This document shows positions 41,913 through 54,057 of a stretch of 64,000 bases of DNA, in pieces. Numbering within the stretch: the first letter of the stretch is position 1; every line of letters starts with the position of its first letter. The translations under genes and the position numbers were made by a program. This stretch comes from Beverwykella pulmonaria (Eukaryota; Ascomycota; Dothideomycetes; Pleosporales; Melanommataceae), in assembly GCA_001599595.1 (NCBI GenBank), contig BCHH01000011.1, positions 269,894 to 333,893 of the forward strand, in the 5' to 3' direction. The notes under the pieces are model-generated. The model did not search any database, was not told where the DNA came from, and saw only the letters and a list, made by a program, of their open reading frames with translations.

Positions 41913-42694
41913 ATGGCCCCCAAAGAGAACACCAAGAAGGGTACGTTGCGTACATGGACACTCACGAACTGATCGAGTCCATCCAATTCGCCGCGCCTCG
42001 ATCACCGCGCACCCCTCACAACTCCCTCAATTTTGCATCTGCTAACACGCGACACAGGCAAGCCCACCAAGGGAGGCAAGCAGGCCAACGCCGCTGCCAA
42101 AGCTGCTCTGCACGGAGTAAGCTCCCCATGACCAACAAGGCGTGTCAGAACCGCATCTCTGACGGCTTTTACTTTCTGTATCTTGGGCGATATTAACGAA
42201 AGTAAAGGTCAACTCGCATAAGGTCCGCAAGGTGCGCACAAGCACAAGCTTCCGTCGCCCGAAAACCCTTGAGGTCTCGTAAGTGATTCTATCTCACGAT
42301 GCCAGAGTCTATAATGCTGGGCTGGCTGCGACTACGCAGTCAGGACACGCTTGCAACCAAGGACGAACCTAACAATTTCAACAGCCGCACACCCCGATAC
42401 CCCCGCCGATCGATCCCCCACCAGCCCCGTCTCGATGCTGGCAAGATTCTCATCCACCCTCTCAACACCGAGTCAGCGATGAAGAAGATTGAGGAGAACA
42501 ACACACTCGTCTTCATCGTAGACATCAAGGCGAACAAGCGACAAATCAAGGCCGCGCTAAAGAAGCAGTACGACGTCAACACGGTCAAGATCAACACCCT
42601 GATCCGACCAGACGGCACGAAGAAGGCGTTTGCGCGGTTGACGGCCGATGTCGACGCCTTGGATATTGCGGCGACCAAACTGGCGATTGTCTAA
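41913..42694 (+). CDS. rpl25: 60S ribosomal protein uL23 (L23a/L25)
   Basis: Four exons: 41913-41940, 42058-42116, 42208-42278 and 42385-42694; 155 aa. The first exon holds nine codons plus one base, as is common in ribosomal protein genes. The N-terminal basic extension ([19 protein letters not shown]) is followed by [19 protein letters not shown] and the globular domain ([20 protein letters not shown], then [20 protein letters not shown]), ending [13 protein letters not shown]. uL23 binds domain III of 25S rRNA beside the peptide exit tunnel and is a docking site for the signal recognition particle and other chaperones. The three introns take up almost half of the gene; I found no C/D snoRNA boxes in them. 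Confidence 0.94.
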
Positions 42695-42925
42695 GTTTCT
42701 CCTATGAGTGTGGGGATATGGGGATACCTGGCATGGCAAAATGGGTGTGATATGCATGGCGTTCATGGGCATGTAGTCAATGGCGACTCAAACGAATCAA
42801 GTTTCAACATGGCGCCCACCTATCGAGGTTCTTTGACTGCACGTTGTGTGATGTAGCATGCCACTAAATTGGCACCTTTACTTTTACCTTGGTCTAGCAA
42901 GTATCCAATGCTTTTTCTCGCCACA

Positions 42926-44221
42926 CTACCGCTCCAGGGCATTATCCCAACTCCCCAACCATCTCCACCCAGTGCACACGCCCCTCAACTCCCCCAACTC
43001 CCTCAATGCCTCGTTAACCTTGCCCTTCCCTCCTTCCTCCCTCTTACCTTGCAGCTCGACAAAGAAGATATAATTCCAATTCTCCACCCCACTCGGCCTC
43101 GTATTAATGCTCGTAAGATTGATCCCATGCCTCGAGAAGACGGACAAAGACGAAGCCAGAGCCCCGGGATCCGAGTGCGAGATGGTGAAGGTGAGGAGGG
43201 TTTTGAAGTCTCTGTCCTCCTTCGTGTGCTCGGTCTTGAGCCCGCCCTCCTCGGATTGGCCTCTCCGCTTCAGCATAAAAAACCTTGTCGTGTTGTCCCG
43301 ACGATCCTCAATGCCTTCTCTCAGCACACTCAGCCCGTTGACGCCTGCAGCGATCTTGCTGCTGATTGCCGCGCTCGTGCCGGTCCTGTCGGCCGCTACT
43401 AACTGTGCTGCGCGAGAGGTAGAGCTGACGTCCTGGCGTTCAATGGATTTTAAATGCGGCGTCGAGGACAGGAACTTTGTGCACTGGCCCCAAGCCTGCG
43501 GATGGGAGTACAGTTTCGTAATATGCGTGAGATCAGGAGCATTAGGGCGTCCTGGTGTCGGCGTCGTCGTCCCCGAACTCGTCGGACTCTCAATAACACT
43601 CGCGAGCCCGCCCAACCGCGCACCATGATGGGGTTTCCCCCATTCCCAGCCTGCTTCCCGGCCGAGCAGACAGTGTACCACGCTGACGTAGACTTCTCCT
43701 TCGACTAGGATGTCTGGACATGTGTGGTCTTTGTCCGCGAAGAGATCGAGAGTGAAGACGACGGAGCCGTTGGAGCTATTTTCGAAGGGGACAACGCCAT
43801 GGGTTGCGGTGCCGGATTGGACGGCAAGAAAGACGTCGGAGATGGTGGGGAGCGGATGGTGCGTGTATGTGGTAGGGGGAAAGGCGGAGAGGGATGCCTA
43901 TCAAAGGGGGGGGTCAGATGGTTCGCTCTGGGGGTTGGGCTTGACGTGGGGGATATTGAACGATTAAGCAAGATCAGCCTTGAAAAGATAGATAAATGAA
44001 ATGCTAGAAAGTCCTGACCATCAAAGTTCCTCGATGAACAAGTCCATCTCGGAAAGCGCAAAAAACCTACTGCATTGTATGCCAAACAGAAACAGTTCAA
44101 ACAACAAACATATGGAGGAAAAAATGAAGAGACTAGCCCTATCCTCCAAGCTTACCTGGTGAGTGTAACTCGACTCGGGCCCCAGGAATGCCACAACGGG
44201 CTTCTGTTCCTCCGCCATCAT
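42926..44221 (-). CDS. pha2: Prephenate dehydratase
   Basis: Two exons, 44221-44156 and 43897-42926, separated by a 258-nt intron; 345 aa. The joint restores SYTHQ-ASLSAFPP, the normal start of the dehydratase domain. The core then runs ISDVFLAVQSGTATHGVVPF, ENSSNGSVVFTLDL, KLYSHPQAWGQCTKFLS (the SHPQA block) and RTGTSAAISSKIAA, with the catalytic Thr region in DNTTRFFML. The C terminus is an ACT domain (GALASSLSVFSRHGINLTSI, then NTRPSG), which binds phenylalanine for feedback inhibition. The enzyme turns prephenate into phenylpyruvate in phenylalanine synthesis in the cytosol. The long first intron is unusual beside the short introns around it, and a second small start (44218) is possible. 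Confidence 0.9.
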
Positions 44222-45055
44222 GTCGTGGTGTTGTGATTAATCAAATGATACGAAAAAACCTTCCGATGTCGGAAGCGTAGATCGTCGGGCATGCAGTCAC
44301 GCACACCATTTCGGGCTGTACCGGTATTTCAAAATAGAGAACTACCCGCCTCAGCCCATGTTTAGCCTGTATGTCACTTGTCTTGATCAGGACACAGAAG
44401 TTGAGGGTCGTCGTGAAGGTACGAAGTTCAAGCGTGAGGAGGAAGAGGCAAGAGGCTCGGCAATTCATGCTGTCCCATCACCGCCTGCAACACGACACCC
44501 TGTCTTCAAGTTGCACACCTGCATTTCGAAAAAAACAGTTTTATTCAGCTTGAACTTGAAGGAGAGACTAGCTGCGCGGATACACAAATACAGACAATCT
44601 GCATCTACTTTTCATCCCTAGGATTGCAATATAAAGCATTCGCAAAAGCAGATGATTGACAATAACCATTCCTGGCCACCTCCTCTCATTTCAACTACAT
44701 GCTAGTACCGTTCCTCAAACCGATACTCAGGCAGCGTACTCGTTCAGAGCAATCCGCCGCCTCTCTATTGAAGCGAGAGTGGGTTGTGAGTAAGAATGGA
44801 CCTCTCATCAGTCTACACGATGGTATTAGCATGGACAAGACCGGAAATACGAATGGATTGTACTTACGCTGCAAACCCTTCATCCGCACTCCTGTTCATC
44901 ACTTACAATCGGGAGAGGCGAGATGTCTTGCCTCCGGCCTTTTCACTACCGTGCTTCTCACACGCGTCCAATTGACCTACACGGGCAGCGGACGTCCCCT
45001 CACTCGACGCGTGGAGTGGGGCCTCTGCCTCGCGGTCTGCGAGGGCGCACAACCG
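44222..45055. other. Intergenic, 0.8 kb
   Basis: The promoter of the dehydratase gene and 3' flank of eRF1. A plus-strand frame from 44699 runs on into the antisense of eRF1 and is a shadow. Confidence 0.45.
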
Positions 45056-46516
45056 TCAATCATCGTAGAATTCGTCTTCGTCGTCGTACTCGGCGAGCTG
45101 CTCAAAGTTGACCTTGTAGCGGAGGATGGCGCCGATGCCACCAAAGCCCTTGACGAACTGGTTGCCTTCGGAAGAACGGTCCGAAACAAATTCGAGAGTG
45201 GCGCCAAAGTCGCGGTACTTCTCGGCCAGCCACTCAAGGAAGGGCATCTGCTCAATCACTTCCATCTCTTGGCCAGTCTCCTTGTCCATGAAGTTGGCTC
45301 GGTCCTGCTCCTGGAGCTTGGTGGTATGCAGAATGATATCCGCACCCTCCGAGTTCTTGAGGGTCCAGCGCGTAATCTCTAGGTTCTCAAAGACGATGAG
45401 GGTCTCGGCAGCACCGAGCTCCAGCGCCTTCAGGGTGTCGTCCACGCCGTAGCAGACCTTGCCCGAGTCTTGAGAGATCTCGTCAAAGTACTTGTTGATC
45501 AGTTTCTTCTCCTGGATAAACTTGACGTTGCCGAGCGTCTCGGACGACAGCTCGATGGCCTGGTTGAAGCCGTTCTCGCCGCCATACGAAACGTCCACCA
45601 CTTTGATGACCTTGCTCTGAAGACGCCCGTCAAACAGATCCGACTGGTTGAGATCGTTCTTGAAGTCGGCAGAGCCAGCGAGAATGATGCCAGCCACGTT
45701 GACCTTGTCGTTCGTAACAAAGTTCTGCACGGCCAATTCGGCGACCTTGCGGACGTAGTTGTGGCGCTTCTCCTCTCGGAGACGGGCGAAACGCAGGGCA
45801 GACTGGCCACCACGACCGTGCTTCTTGGGCAGATCAACGGAGAATCTAGAAGTGATCAGCAGGGCCACGAGGGCTTGGCGTGAGGGTACTCACTTGTGCA
45901 CAACGTCGCGGGTGTTGCCGGAGAGGGTGCCGAACAGGGCGCCGTTTCCGTCCATGATGATGAAGCCGAATTTTTGGTCCGACTCCAGCAGCTCGCTGAG
46001 GGCTTCGGTGTGGAACTTGTTGTCGCATAGATACAGCGAGGTGTTGATGGGCTTGAAGGGCTCGAAGTCGATGTTGATCTTGCGCTCCTTGCCCTCGGCC
46101 GTGATGATTTCACCGCAGTATACGACGAGGCCATTGGGCGGGACTTTGGAGTACAGCTTCAGGCGCTGCTGGGTCGAGGTGATGGCCGAAAGGACGGACA
46201 GACGGTTGACGCGGGATTTGATGTTGGAGGCGGTGCCCTGACGCTGTTAGCGCGTGGAAGTCCCAGAGAGGAGCCGTGTGGGCGTACGAATTCTTCAGCC
46301 AGCATCTTCGCGGCGCGCGAGACCTGGTCCTTGGGCGCTGTGCACGGTGAGTCAGGCTGTGGCCGGCCAAGCGAGGGCTGGTTCACACATACGGATGATG
46401 AGCGAAATCATGCTGGTACCATTGCCGCGGGCGGCCTCGAGGCGCTTGATCAGCTTCTTGACCTTCCAGATCTCGATGTTCTTCTCCGCCTCGTTTCCCT
46501 GCGGAGCCTGCGACAT
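45056..46516 (-). CDS. sup45: Eukaryotic peptide chain release factor subunit 1 (eRF1)
   Basis: Four exons: 46516-46393, 46337-46288, 46237-45894 and 45845-45056; 435 aa, the usual length. Domain 1 carries the stop-codon reading motif NIKS (residues 63-66, in [15 protein letters not shown]) and YLCDNKF, the YxCxxxF motif. Domain 2 has GGQ at 185-187 ([19 protein letters not shown]), which enters the peptidyl transferase centre and triggers release. Domain 3 binds eRF3 and ends acidic ([13 protein letters not shown]). The protein ends translation at all three stop codons in the cytosol. All motifs are intact, so nothing suggests a changed genetic code. It shares an 826-bp divergent spacer with the transporter gene. 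Confidence 0.96.
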
Positions 46517-47342
46517 GGCGGGGGGTGGAAAGGGGGTTTGGGGGTTGCCTGTGGTGTGTGCGGCGGGGGGTGAATTTTGGGTGTGGGGTAAAGGCGCAAA
46601 GACGGTGGCCGGCTACGCGGCGGGCGGTCTGGAGAGAGGGCTGCTATGCGGCAGCGGTAGAGGGCCGCTGGAGGGGGGAAAGAGGGAGGTGTGGTGTGTC
46701 AAGGAGCGTGCAAGTCAGCCAGCGGGCGGGAAGAGGATTTTATTTCCACCTGGACGTCTGCCGTGGTGACGCTGCTCCAGTCACCAACTTCGCGCGAACA
46801 AGGCGCAGGGCCGGGCCCGTGATTCGGTCGCTTGCAGGCGGCCTCACAGCCAATGGCTCGCCCATCGGTGCATTGCCGCCGCTATCGAGGCCTTCAAGCC
46901 TCGAGCGGTGTTCTCCCGACCATGAATCATGCAGCTCTCCCCGAGTTCGCGGGTCTGCGGGGGGCGCCTTCGTTCCTCTTGTGCTCGTGATGCCATCCAA
47001 CGCAATGTCTTCGCCGTCGTCTGATCCCTTGCCACCCTCTCCGCCAGCTTCTTATCTGGCAGGCCCCATTGAACATATCTACCTGCGTCTGCAATGGCAC
47101 ACACAGTCGGCAAGTCGCCCTAGCACCCAACACAGGCCCTGTCGCCCGATGATACCCATCCGCCACTAGGTGTAGCTCCCGCCACAGACAAGCCTGAGGG
47201 TAGAGATCTGCTTCCAACCCACCCAATATCCACGCGCAACATCTAACCTTCTCTCTCCCCCCTCTCCTCTCCTCCTCACCTTGTCTTCCCTTCCCCCCTC
47301 CCTCTTCTGCCCCGAGTGCAGGAGTGCCGTGGGCCTGACAAG
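46517..47342. promoter_or_regulatory. Divergent intergenic region between eRF1 and the transporter
   Basis: It holds the promoters of both genes. It is G-rich on the plus strand next to eRF1 (46517-46690) and CT-rich just before the transporter start (47240-47320), a common pattern in mould promoters. Frames in it are not credible genes. Confidence 0.5.
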
Positions 47343-49521
47343 ATGGACATCAATGGAAAGCAGCCGGCTACCTGGGACGAGTACGATGGCACCCACCGGG
47401 GCTCTATGGACTCCACTGGCAGCCACATCCAGTGGTCCAACCTGGAGCGTAGGCAGAGTGGAGAGAGCGTCACCACTACCGGCGGCGAGCCATCGCGACT
47501 CGGAGATCTTCGACATCGAAGGTGAGAAGCTCCCACGGGAAACAGTGCTGCGGCGTTGGCTAACATGGCAACGCTAGATCCTCAATGTCCATGCGGATTA
47601 CGGCCTTGCGCGATGCGGGCGGTGTGAATAGTTTGAACAACTTCGCTCGCTCATGGCAGCGCGCCGCCGGCTTCTTCGAGATCACTCCCGTGCGGCCCTC
47701 TTTCCGAATTGAGTCTGATATCGACGACGACGATCTCGACGACGACGACGACCGCGAAGACTTTCCGCGAAGTGGACTCTCCGTACCCGACCACAGGTCC
47801 CTCCTGCACAGGGCGCTTACCGACGGCGGGCGGCGCCCGTCGGACAATGCTATCGAAGATGAAGAACAAGGCGAACCAACAGACGAGACGCGCCTGCTAC
47901 CATCGGCAGTGGAACAGCGACTGCACGAACGGAGGTCTCACAGAGATGAGAGCATTTTCAGCATTGAGCCGTCTTTGGCATCCCCCTTTGGGGGTAGCTA
48001 CGGCACCTCATACGGAAGCCTGGCCGCTCATGTCACCGAGTCTTCGATGCGTCATGCCGGCCGACTGTTCACTGAACAGCAGATGAAAGGGCTGACAGAA
48101 CCGGACCAAGGAAGGGAGCCCCTACTCGTCAAGCAGATCGAAGAGGATGGGCAGCTGATCAATGTTGTCGTGGGCCAGTCGACCCTTCCTCAGACCATAT
48201 TCAACTCAGTCAATGTCCTGATCGGTATTGGACTTCTCGCCTTGCCACTTGCACTGAAGTACTCTGGCTTGGTCGTGGGTATCATCTTCTTGTGCTTCGC
48301 GGCCTATGTAACTTCGTACACTGCCAAACTAGTAAGCGCCAACATTCAAGAATTCAAAAGAGAAGGCTAATAAAAAAAATGATAGCTCGCCAAGTGTTTA
48401 GACGTAGACAGCTCTCTCATCACCTTCGCAGACCTCGCATATGTGTCTTTTGGCAACAGGGCGCGAGTCGCCGTCAGCGTTCTCTTCTCCCTTGAGTTGC
48501 TTGCCGCATGCGTTGCTCTCGTAGTGCTCTTCGCCGACAGCATGAATGATCTCGTCCCCGGCTGGAGCATTCTGGCATGGAAGATTATCTGTGGAATCGT
48601 CTTGGTGCCCCTCGTTTTCCTACCTCTACGTTTCCTGTCTTTTACGTCTATTCTCGGCGTCATGGCGTGTTTTGGCAGTAAGTGACATGCCACCAATCAG
48701 GACCCCAATCAGGATCCAATCACGTCACAGCTACTAACCCAATCACAGTCTTAATATCGGTATGGGCCAATGGATTTATCAAGCCTCATCAACCTGGCTC
48801 CTTACGTGAACCTGCCACGCAGTATCTATTCCCCGCCAACTGGCTCACCATCCCGCTCTCTTTCGGCCTACTCATGTCGCCATGGGGAGGGCACAGCGTT
48901 TTCCCCAACATCTACCGCGATATGAGGCACCCATACAAATACCGAAGGGCGGTCGACATTACCTACATGTTCACATTTCTCATCGATATGGGCATGGCGT
49001 GTGCTGGAATTCTGATGTTTGGCGATGGGGTTAGGGACGAGATCACAGGCAACATCTTCCTCACCAAAGGATATCCCAAAGGAATGTCAGTGGTCATTGC
49101 AATTTGCATTGCCATCATTCCTCTTACGAAAATCCCCTTGAACGCGCGACCCATCATATCTACACTGGAAATCATGTTCGGTTTGGATTCGCGAAGTCTC
49201 GCCGCCTCATCATCGCTGAATGGAATGTCGGGCATGAACCGCGGGCTCTTCAAATTTTCGCTCCGCGTCTTGACAATCGTAGTTTTTGTTATCACCGCTG
49301 TTATCTTCCCGTCGTTTGATCGTATCATGGTGCTACTTGGCAGCGTAGCGTGCTTCTCGATTTGCATTATTCTGCCGCTAGCATTCCATCTAAAATTATT
49401 TGGGAAAGAGTTAGGGCGAGTAGAGAAGACGATGAATTGGTCGCTAATCGTGCTGAGCACCATTATGGCTATTGTTAGCACAGGGTTTGCTTTTCTTCCG
49501 AAGGAGATGATTGGCGCTTGA
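47343..49521 (+). CDS. Vacuolar amino acid transporter, AVT1-like (AAAP family)
   Basis: Four exons: 47343-47521, 47578-48331, 48386-48677 and 48749-49521; 665 aa. A hydrophilic N-terminal region of about 270 residues holds a very acidic run (DIDDDDLDDDDDRED) and Ser-rich stretches, probably cytosolic. The AAAP core starts at LPQTIFNSVNVLIGIGLLAL, the signature of this family's first membrane helix, and goes on through about ten further helices, including RVAVSVLFSLELLAACVALV and FFLPLRFLSF-type loops and the end SLIVLSTIMAIVSTGFAFLP. Yeast Avt1 moves amino acids into the vacuole using the proton gradient; the substrate range here is inferred. The long N terminus is normal in this group. Confidence 0.87.
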
Positions 49522-49952
49522 GCCACGCACAAAATTTTTAATGATGATGGGGTAACGTGGGAAGACGCACATGTTCTGGTTCTGTACTTTGGGTTTAATT
49601 TGTGAGAGGGAAATGTCGCTTGGCATGTTGGGCGTTTTGCTGCATTTAAGGGATCTCCGGCGGCCGGTAGTTTCTTTAGTATTTGGTGTATAGTCTCAAC
49701 TTACTGCTACATTAGCTACTAATTATTCGAATATTCCCGTTCGCGCTTCAAATTCATCACTCCACAAAGTCAACCTGTGCTGACTAACCACTGGCATCGG
49801 CGTTTTGTTCGCCGCAACCTCCGACATCATCTCAAAAATCTAGAGGTCAACACCAGCACCAACTACATCATCCATCTCACGACTCTCCACGTCTCACTAC
49901 GCACTCCCCCCAAAGACATCCACCCAGCCAATTCCACCAGAAAGAAACAAAT

Positions 49953-50331
49953 ATGGATTCCTCAGTCGGCAACTCCCTCGCGGGCCTTGACCTCAGCAAG
50001 CTCAGCGACCGCGACAAGCAAGAATTGCAACAGTTCGTTATGAATGAGAGCCAGAAGGCCAGGATACAAGCCTGTATGTCTTCCCCTTCCTTCCCACCCC
50101 CTCACCCCAGCTTCCCGCTCTCCTCTCCCAAATTCGGGTACTCGCTGACGCTTGCCCAATCCAGCTGTGCATTCTCTGACCGACACATGTTTCCGCAAAT
50201 GCATTCCAGCCGGTGGTATCAAGAACCCGAAACTGGATAAATACGAGGAGCCGTGTATGAGGCAGTGTGTGGATCGATTTTTGGATGCGAATTTTGTTGT
50301 GTTGAGAGAATTGGAGAAGATGAGGGGATGA
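49953..50331 (+). CDS. tim8: Mitochondrial import chaperone Tim8
   Basis: Two exons, 49953-50073 and 50165-50331, joined in phase 1 across a 91-nt intron; 95 aa. The twin CX3C motif is intact: CFRKC, 17 residues, then CMRQC. The N-terminal helix (KQELQQFVMNESQKARIQA) and HSLTDTCFRKCI are typical of Tim8 among the small Tims. Tim8 and Tim13 form a hexamer in the intermembrane space that escorts hydrophobic precursors to the inner-membrane TIM22 complex. The motif cysteines form two disulfides by the Mia40 relay. The gene is short but complete. It is convergent with the Htd2-type gene, 346 bases away. Confidence 0.93.
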
Positions 50332-50677
50332 ACAATCGGTTCGTCGAAGAAGTTGGACAACTGAGGATTTTGGGGGTTACAAACGCATAGAGTGTATGAT
50401 ATGGTTGGTGGAGCCGCTGGGGAGCCGCCGCGGTGGATAGTAATGCATTACGAGGCAAAATATGGGTTTGGATGGTATTACACGAATACTAGTAGTGCGA
50501 GTGTTTAGTCAAAGGAGTATATGGGTGCCATCTCCAATATGTACCAATAGGATAACGTGAAATAGCTGTGGCTTTTTTTTTGAAGCCCATCTGGGTATGT
50601 ACCTATTTGCTAAATACGAAAAGATACTATGCTACACAGTCCACTTCTACAACTTCACTCATCCCCAGACACCACCA

Positions 50678-52581
50678 TCATACCCTACCAATCCACCTTC
50701 TTCCTCCTATTTCCTTCCTTACCTCAACCTCTCTTATAGTAGCCGCGTTCGGAATAATCTTTTTCACTCCCCGCCCCCTGAATTTACTCACTCGCCTACC
50801 TCCTCCGTCCTCCGAGGAAGACTTAAACTTCCTTACTAGAGGTAAGGGCTCAAGCTCCTTGACATCTTTCACATGATTTCCTTCTTTCCGGAGCCCGATG
50901 CGGTATGCCAGATCTCGGGTTCGAAGGGATACAGAGGGTAACATGGGTCGGGGTGGTGCTTTTACTCGGCGGATGGGCTTGAATACGCCGAGTTCTGAGG
51001 TGGGGCCAGCGGAGATGGCAGTGAAGATGTGTTTGCGGGCTTTATCAGAGGTGCGGAAGCTGGTTCCGGTGAAGATACCGCGTTGTTTTGCCCGTGCTGT
51101 GCGCTTCTCGCGGCGCGTCAGGAGTGGTTTCAGGGAAACAGAAGTTAAAGATGTCTCAGGCCCAGAGGCGGAGGCCATTGGTGTATACGTCTCCGAATGA
51201 TCTGCTTCCACAGTGCGTTTAGCTCCGAAATTGCCTAGATGGAGAACTGTTTTTGCAGGTGCCTTTGGCATGACAATCTTTTCCTTAAAACCTTGAACGC
51301 TCTTCTTGATGCATACTGGTTCGGAATGAGCTGGAGAATCTTTGACATCTACGGTAGTCGGTATACGTGCTGTGCGGATTGTGCCTTTGACCGCCATGCC
51401 ACCAGTTGGCCCTTCGATCCATACATCGTAGATCATGCTATTTTCAATGTTTAAGCCTTTCTTCTCCCGGGCACATATCCGCATCTCTTCACTGCAGTAG
51501 AGCGGAGTGAAATTTCGGTATTCAATCGATTGGAGGGCATGGAGGGGTTCAGGGAGCGATTGAAGGTGGGATTCGACGAGCTTAAGCATCAGTGTCAGCA
51601 ACAGGGGGCCATGCACAAGGAGATTGCGGTAGCCTTCAACGTTTCGGCAGTACTCTGGATCGAGGTGGATTGCGTGGGCATTGAATGTGAGGGCCGAATA
51701 GCGGAATAGGAGCGCGGGGGTAGGCGTGAGGGTGTGCGAGAAATCGGGTTTGCCAGGTGCTATACTGCATCAGCAAATGCTTGTTGACAGGATGTGGAAG
51801 ACAAACGCTCTAAATACCGATCCTGCACCATCTGACCCGCACGAACTGCCTCGATCTCGTCCGCACTGCGTTGCTTCATGAAGACGAGATCCCGCTCCTC
51901 CACAACTGTCGCATCACCCCATTGCTGTTCTTCCTTGGCTTGTCGTCGCAGCAGGTCGGGCACAGCTGTCGCAAAGTCGATCTCGGGCCTTTCATCATCA
52001 TCAAGTTCTAATTCACGCATTATGCTATTCCGCACTGCGATCTCCTTCGCGAACCGGCGTTCAACAGTAACGAATAACTTCTTGTCCTCTCCTGCTCGTC
52101 CTCGCATCTGCACGTTCTTGATGCGCTCCACGCCCCAAAGTGACTTGTTGGATTTCCATCCAATGGCATCATGGTCATAATGCCTTTCCATATCAAGTCT
52201 CAGTGATCCACCCGCCCACATGCGTCGTACATACGGGAGTCCTGGGCTATGTAGCGAATCCAAACCATCAGGTAGCAACTCGTCTGTGGGCACCGAAACA
52301 TTGAAGTATATGAGATGTTCGCCTAGCGATCGAACGTCGTGCACAAAGGGAGGTAGGAACGGGGACAGGGTGCTGCAGAACTTGCTCGCGTGTGGCATTC
52401 TAACGATGTCGGGAAGGGCGGGCAGTGTGCGGTTTAGCATTTCATCCCGCAGCTGTTTGAATTCGGGGTCGATTGGCGCATCGGTCGCGAAGTGGCGGCG
52501 TGGATAATCGGGCCATTGTGGACGGCGAAAACGTATCCGAGGAGGGTGGAACAGACATCGTGTGGTGGTGGTGGATGCCAT
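50678..52581 (-). CDS. Mitochondrial 3-hydroxyacyl-thioester dehydratase (Htd2-type) with long C-terminal extension
   Basis: Two exons, 52581-51818 and 51764-50678; 616 aa. The N terminus is basic and Ser/Thr-rich, a likely mitochondrial presequence. The hot-dog hydratase motif is at about residues 272-295, LFRYSALTFNAHAIHLDPEY, and is followed by EGYRNLLVHGPLLLTLMLKL, both hallmark blocks of Htd2. The enzyme removes water from 3-hydroxyacyl-ACP in type II fatty acid synthesis of mitochondria, which feeds lipoic acid synthesis. The splice (CG/GTATTTAG to GATGCAG) restores the usual approach to the motif. After the domain ends near TIRTARIP, some 225 mostly basic residues follow that I cannot match to anything. 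A missed intron or readthrough could explain that tail. Confidence 0.78.
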
Positions 52582-52780
52582 GGATGCGAGGCATGTTTGC
52601 GAAGAGGTGGGGTGGAAGCTTGCACCGCGATTGCCTAGGTTGGACTAGCATGGCTTGGCGTTGTTCCTAGAACTCCTATGTTTCCAACGCAGATGAACTA
52701 ATACAATCATAGGTCTCGAGCGAAATGTCAAAGTAACCCAAATACGCGGCGCAATTCAACTGTGCCCTACAAACTCAGGC

Positions 52781-53614
52781 GTGAATATGACCACCACCAT
52801 CACCACCACTTCCCCAACCTCGACCACCTATCCCGTTTTCCCCAACCCCGACTTTATTTCCCGCTTCTTTGTCGTCTCCTCCGAATCCAACATCACGAAT
52901 CTAGACACCGACCTATACAACCGCTGCTACCTTCCCAGCAATCCCCTCCCCTACCAACAAATCCCCAACTCCACCACCCCATACAAGTTCAAACGCGAAG
53001 AATCTTGGATATCCATCACGATTGAGAATCCAAAATACCAAATCGAAGAAGCGCCCTGCAAGCGCCAAGCCGCCATCAACTCGAACTGCTACTTCCAAAA
53101 CACCAACAATTCGGCTTCTGGATTGCAGAAATATGAGAATGAGTTTACTGAGCAACAGCACTGTTTCTGTGAGAAGTATCCGTTCTTTGATGCTGTGCTG
53201 GGGTGCCAGAAGTGCTTTGAGATGCATGGCGGCATCGAAGGTATGCTCCTCTTCTATTTCATTCACTCTTTACATTGGTCTTATTTGATAAATGTAGCGT
53301 ATCATTGGTTTCCGGAGAGCTATGTGAGTGCTTTAGCAGACGCATACTGTGGCCTGAATCCTCCTGCGAAGGAGTTTTATAGCTTTGTGGACGAGTGGAA
53401 TGTGACGGCTGTTGAGGCCAGCATTCCGAGTACGAGAGCCGCAGATGTGTTGGGAACGCAGACGGCTGCAAGTCTCTACTACACCGCAAGTGCTGCTGTG
53501 ACTAGTAAGAAAGCTAGCTCAGCTGCACGAGTCGGGAATACGAGAAGAGGCTGGAAAACTTGTTTATCTATAAGAGGGACCTCAAGCATTGTGATCTGGA
53601 TAGCACTAATGTGA
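52781..53614 (+). CDS. Cysteine-containing hypothetical protein, probably surface or secreted
   Basis: Two exons, 52781-53240 and 53298-53614; 258 aa. Joining in phase 1 gives CFEMHGGIEAYHWFPESYVS, followed by ALADAYCGLNPPAKEFYSFV. This block (C-x2-C ... HGG ... WFP ... YC) recurs in mould proteins of unknown function that are often secreted. Other cysteines lie in NRCYLP, EAPCKRQ, NCYFQN and CFCEKYPF. No signal peptide is visible at this Met, so the real start may lie in an upstream exon. The C terminus is Ser/Ala-rich and ends in a hydrophobic stretch (SSIVIWIALM), which could be a GPI signal. It lies head to head with the Htd2-type gene, 199 bases apart. Confidence 0.6.
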   Translation: MNMTTTITTTSPTSTTYPVFPNPDFISRFFVVSSESNITNLDTDLYNRCYLPSNPLPYQQIPNSTTPYKFKREESWISITIENPKYQIEEAPCKRQAAINSNCYFQNTNNSASGLQKYENEFTEQQHCFCEKYPFFDAVLGCQKCFEMHGGIEGMLLFYFIHSLHWSYLINVAYHWFPESYVSALADAYCGLNPPAKEFYSFVDEWNVTAVEASIPSTRAADVLGTQTAASLYYTASAAVTSKKASSAARVGNTRRGWKTCLSIRGTSSIVIWIALM

Positions 53615-54057
53615 TCCGCATTTGATACAATAAGTATATAACAGGTAGCAAGCGTACTGTGTTCCTTTCTTTTCACATAACTGCTCTGTTATTATTTACT
53701 AATATATTAAACACAATCACAGCATATCTCCTACTGATATCGGATCATTCATCTTCTTACATCATCAAGTCAACATCTCTGCCCGTCTCTCCATATTGTT
53801 CTCTCATTGCTCCGCTGGCTCAACTTGAAACGTTTTTTCATATACTCTCTCATTTTCTATAATCGAGTTGAAGAATCAATGAGAAGAATTCTATGTTGTC
53901 GATGTTAATGATAACTCAGAAAAACAGCAGGATACATCAAGAGTCAAAGCGAGCCATTTGAGGGTGGCTGGGAACGTTCGCCCCACTACCTCAAACCCAG
54001 CCACTTCGAGTACATCCCAAATCGAAATACACATCTCCACCGCTCATACGCCTCATT
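53615..54057. other. Intergenic
   Basis: AT-rich spacer with the promoter of the chitinase gene. No gene was seen. Confidence 0.45.

Noticed and set aside
41941..42384. Possible snoRNAs in the three uL23 introns
   Set aside because: Ribosomal protein introns often host snoRNAs, but no C box with a matching D box or closing stem was found; short CTGA matches alone are not enough.
44699..45382. Plus-strand frame of 227 codons
   Set aside because: More than half lies antisense to the coding sequence of eRF1, whose family is certain; the rest has no domain signal.
46525..47169. Plus-strand frame of 214 codons upstream of the transporter
   Set aside because: It lies in the GC-rich divergent promoter of eRF1, is rich in Arg, Gly, Ser and Pro as chance frames in such DNA are, and has no recognised motif.
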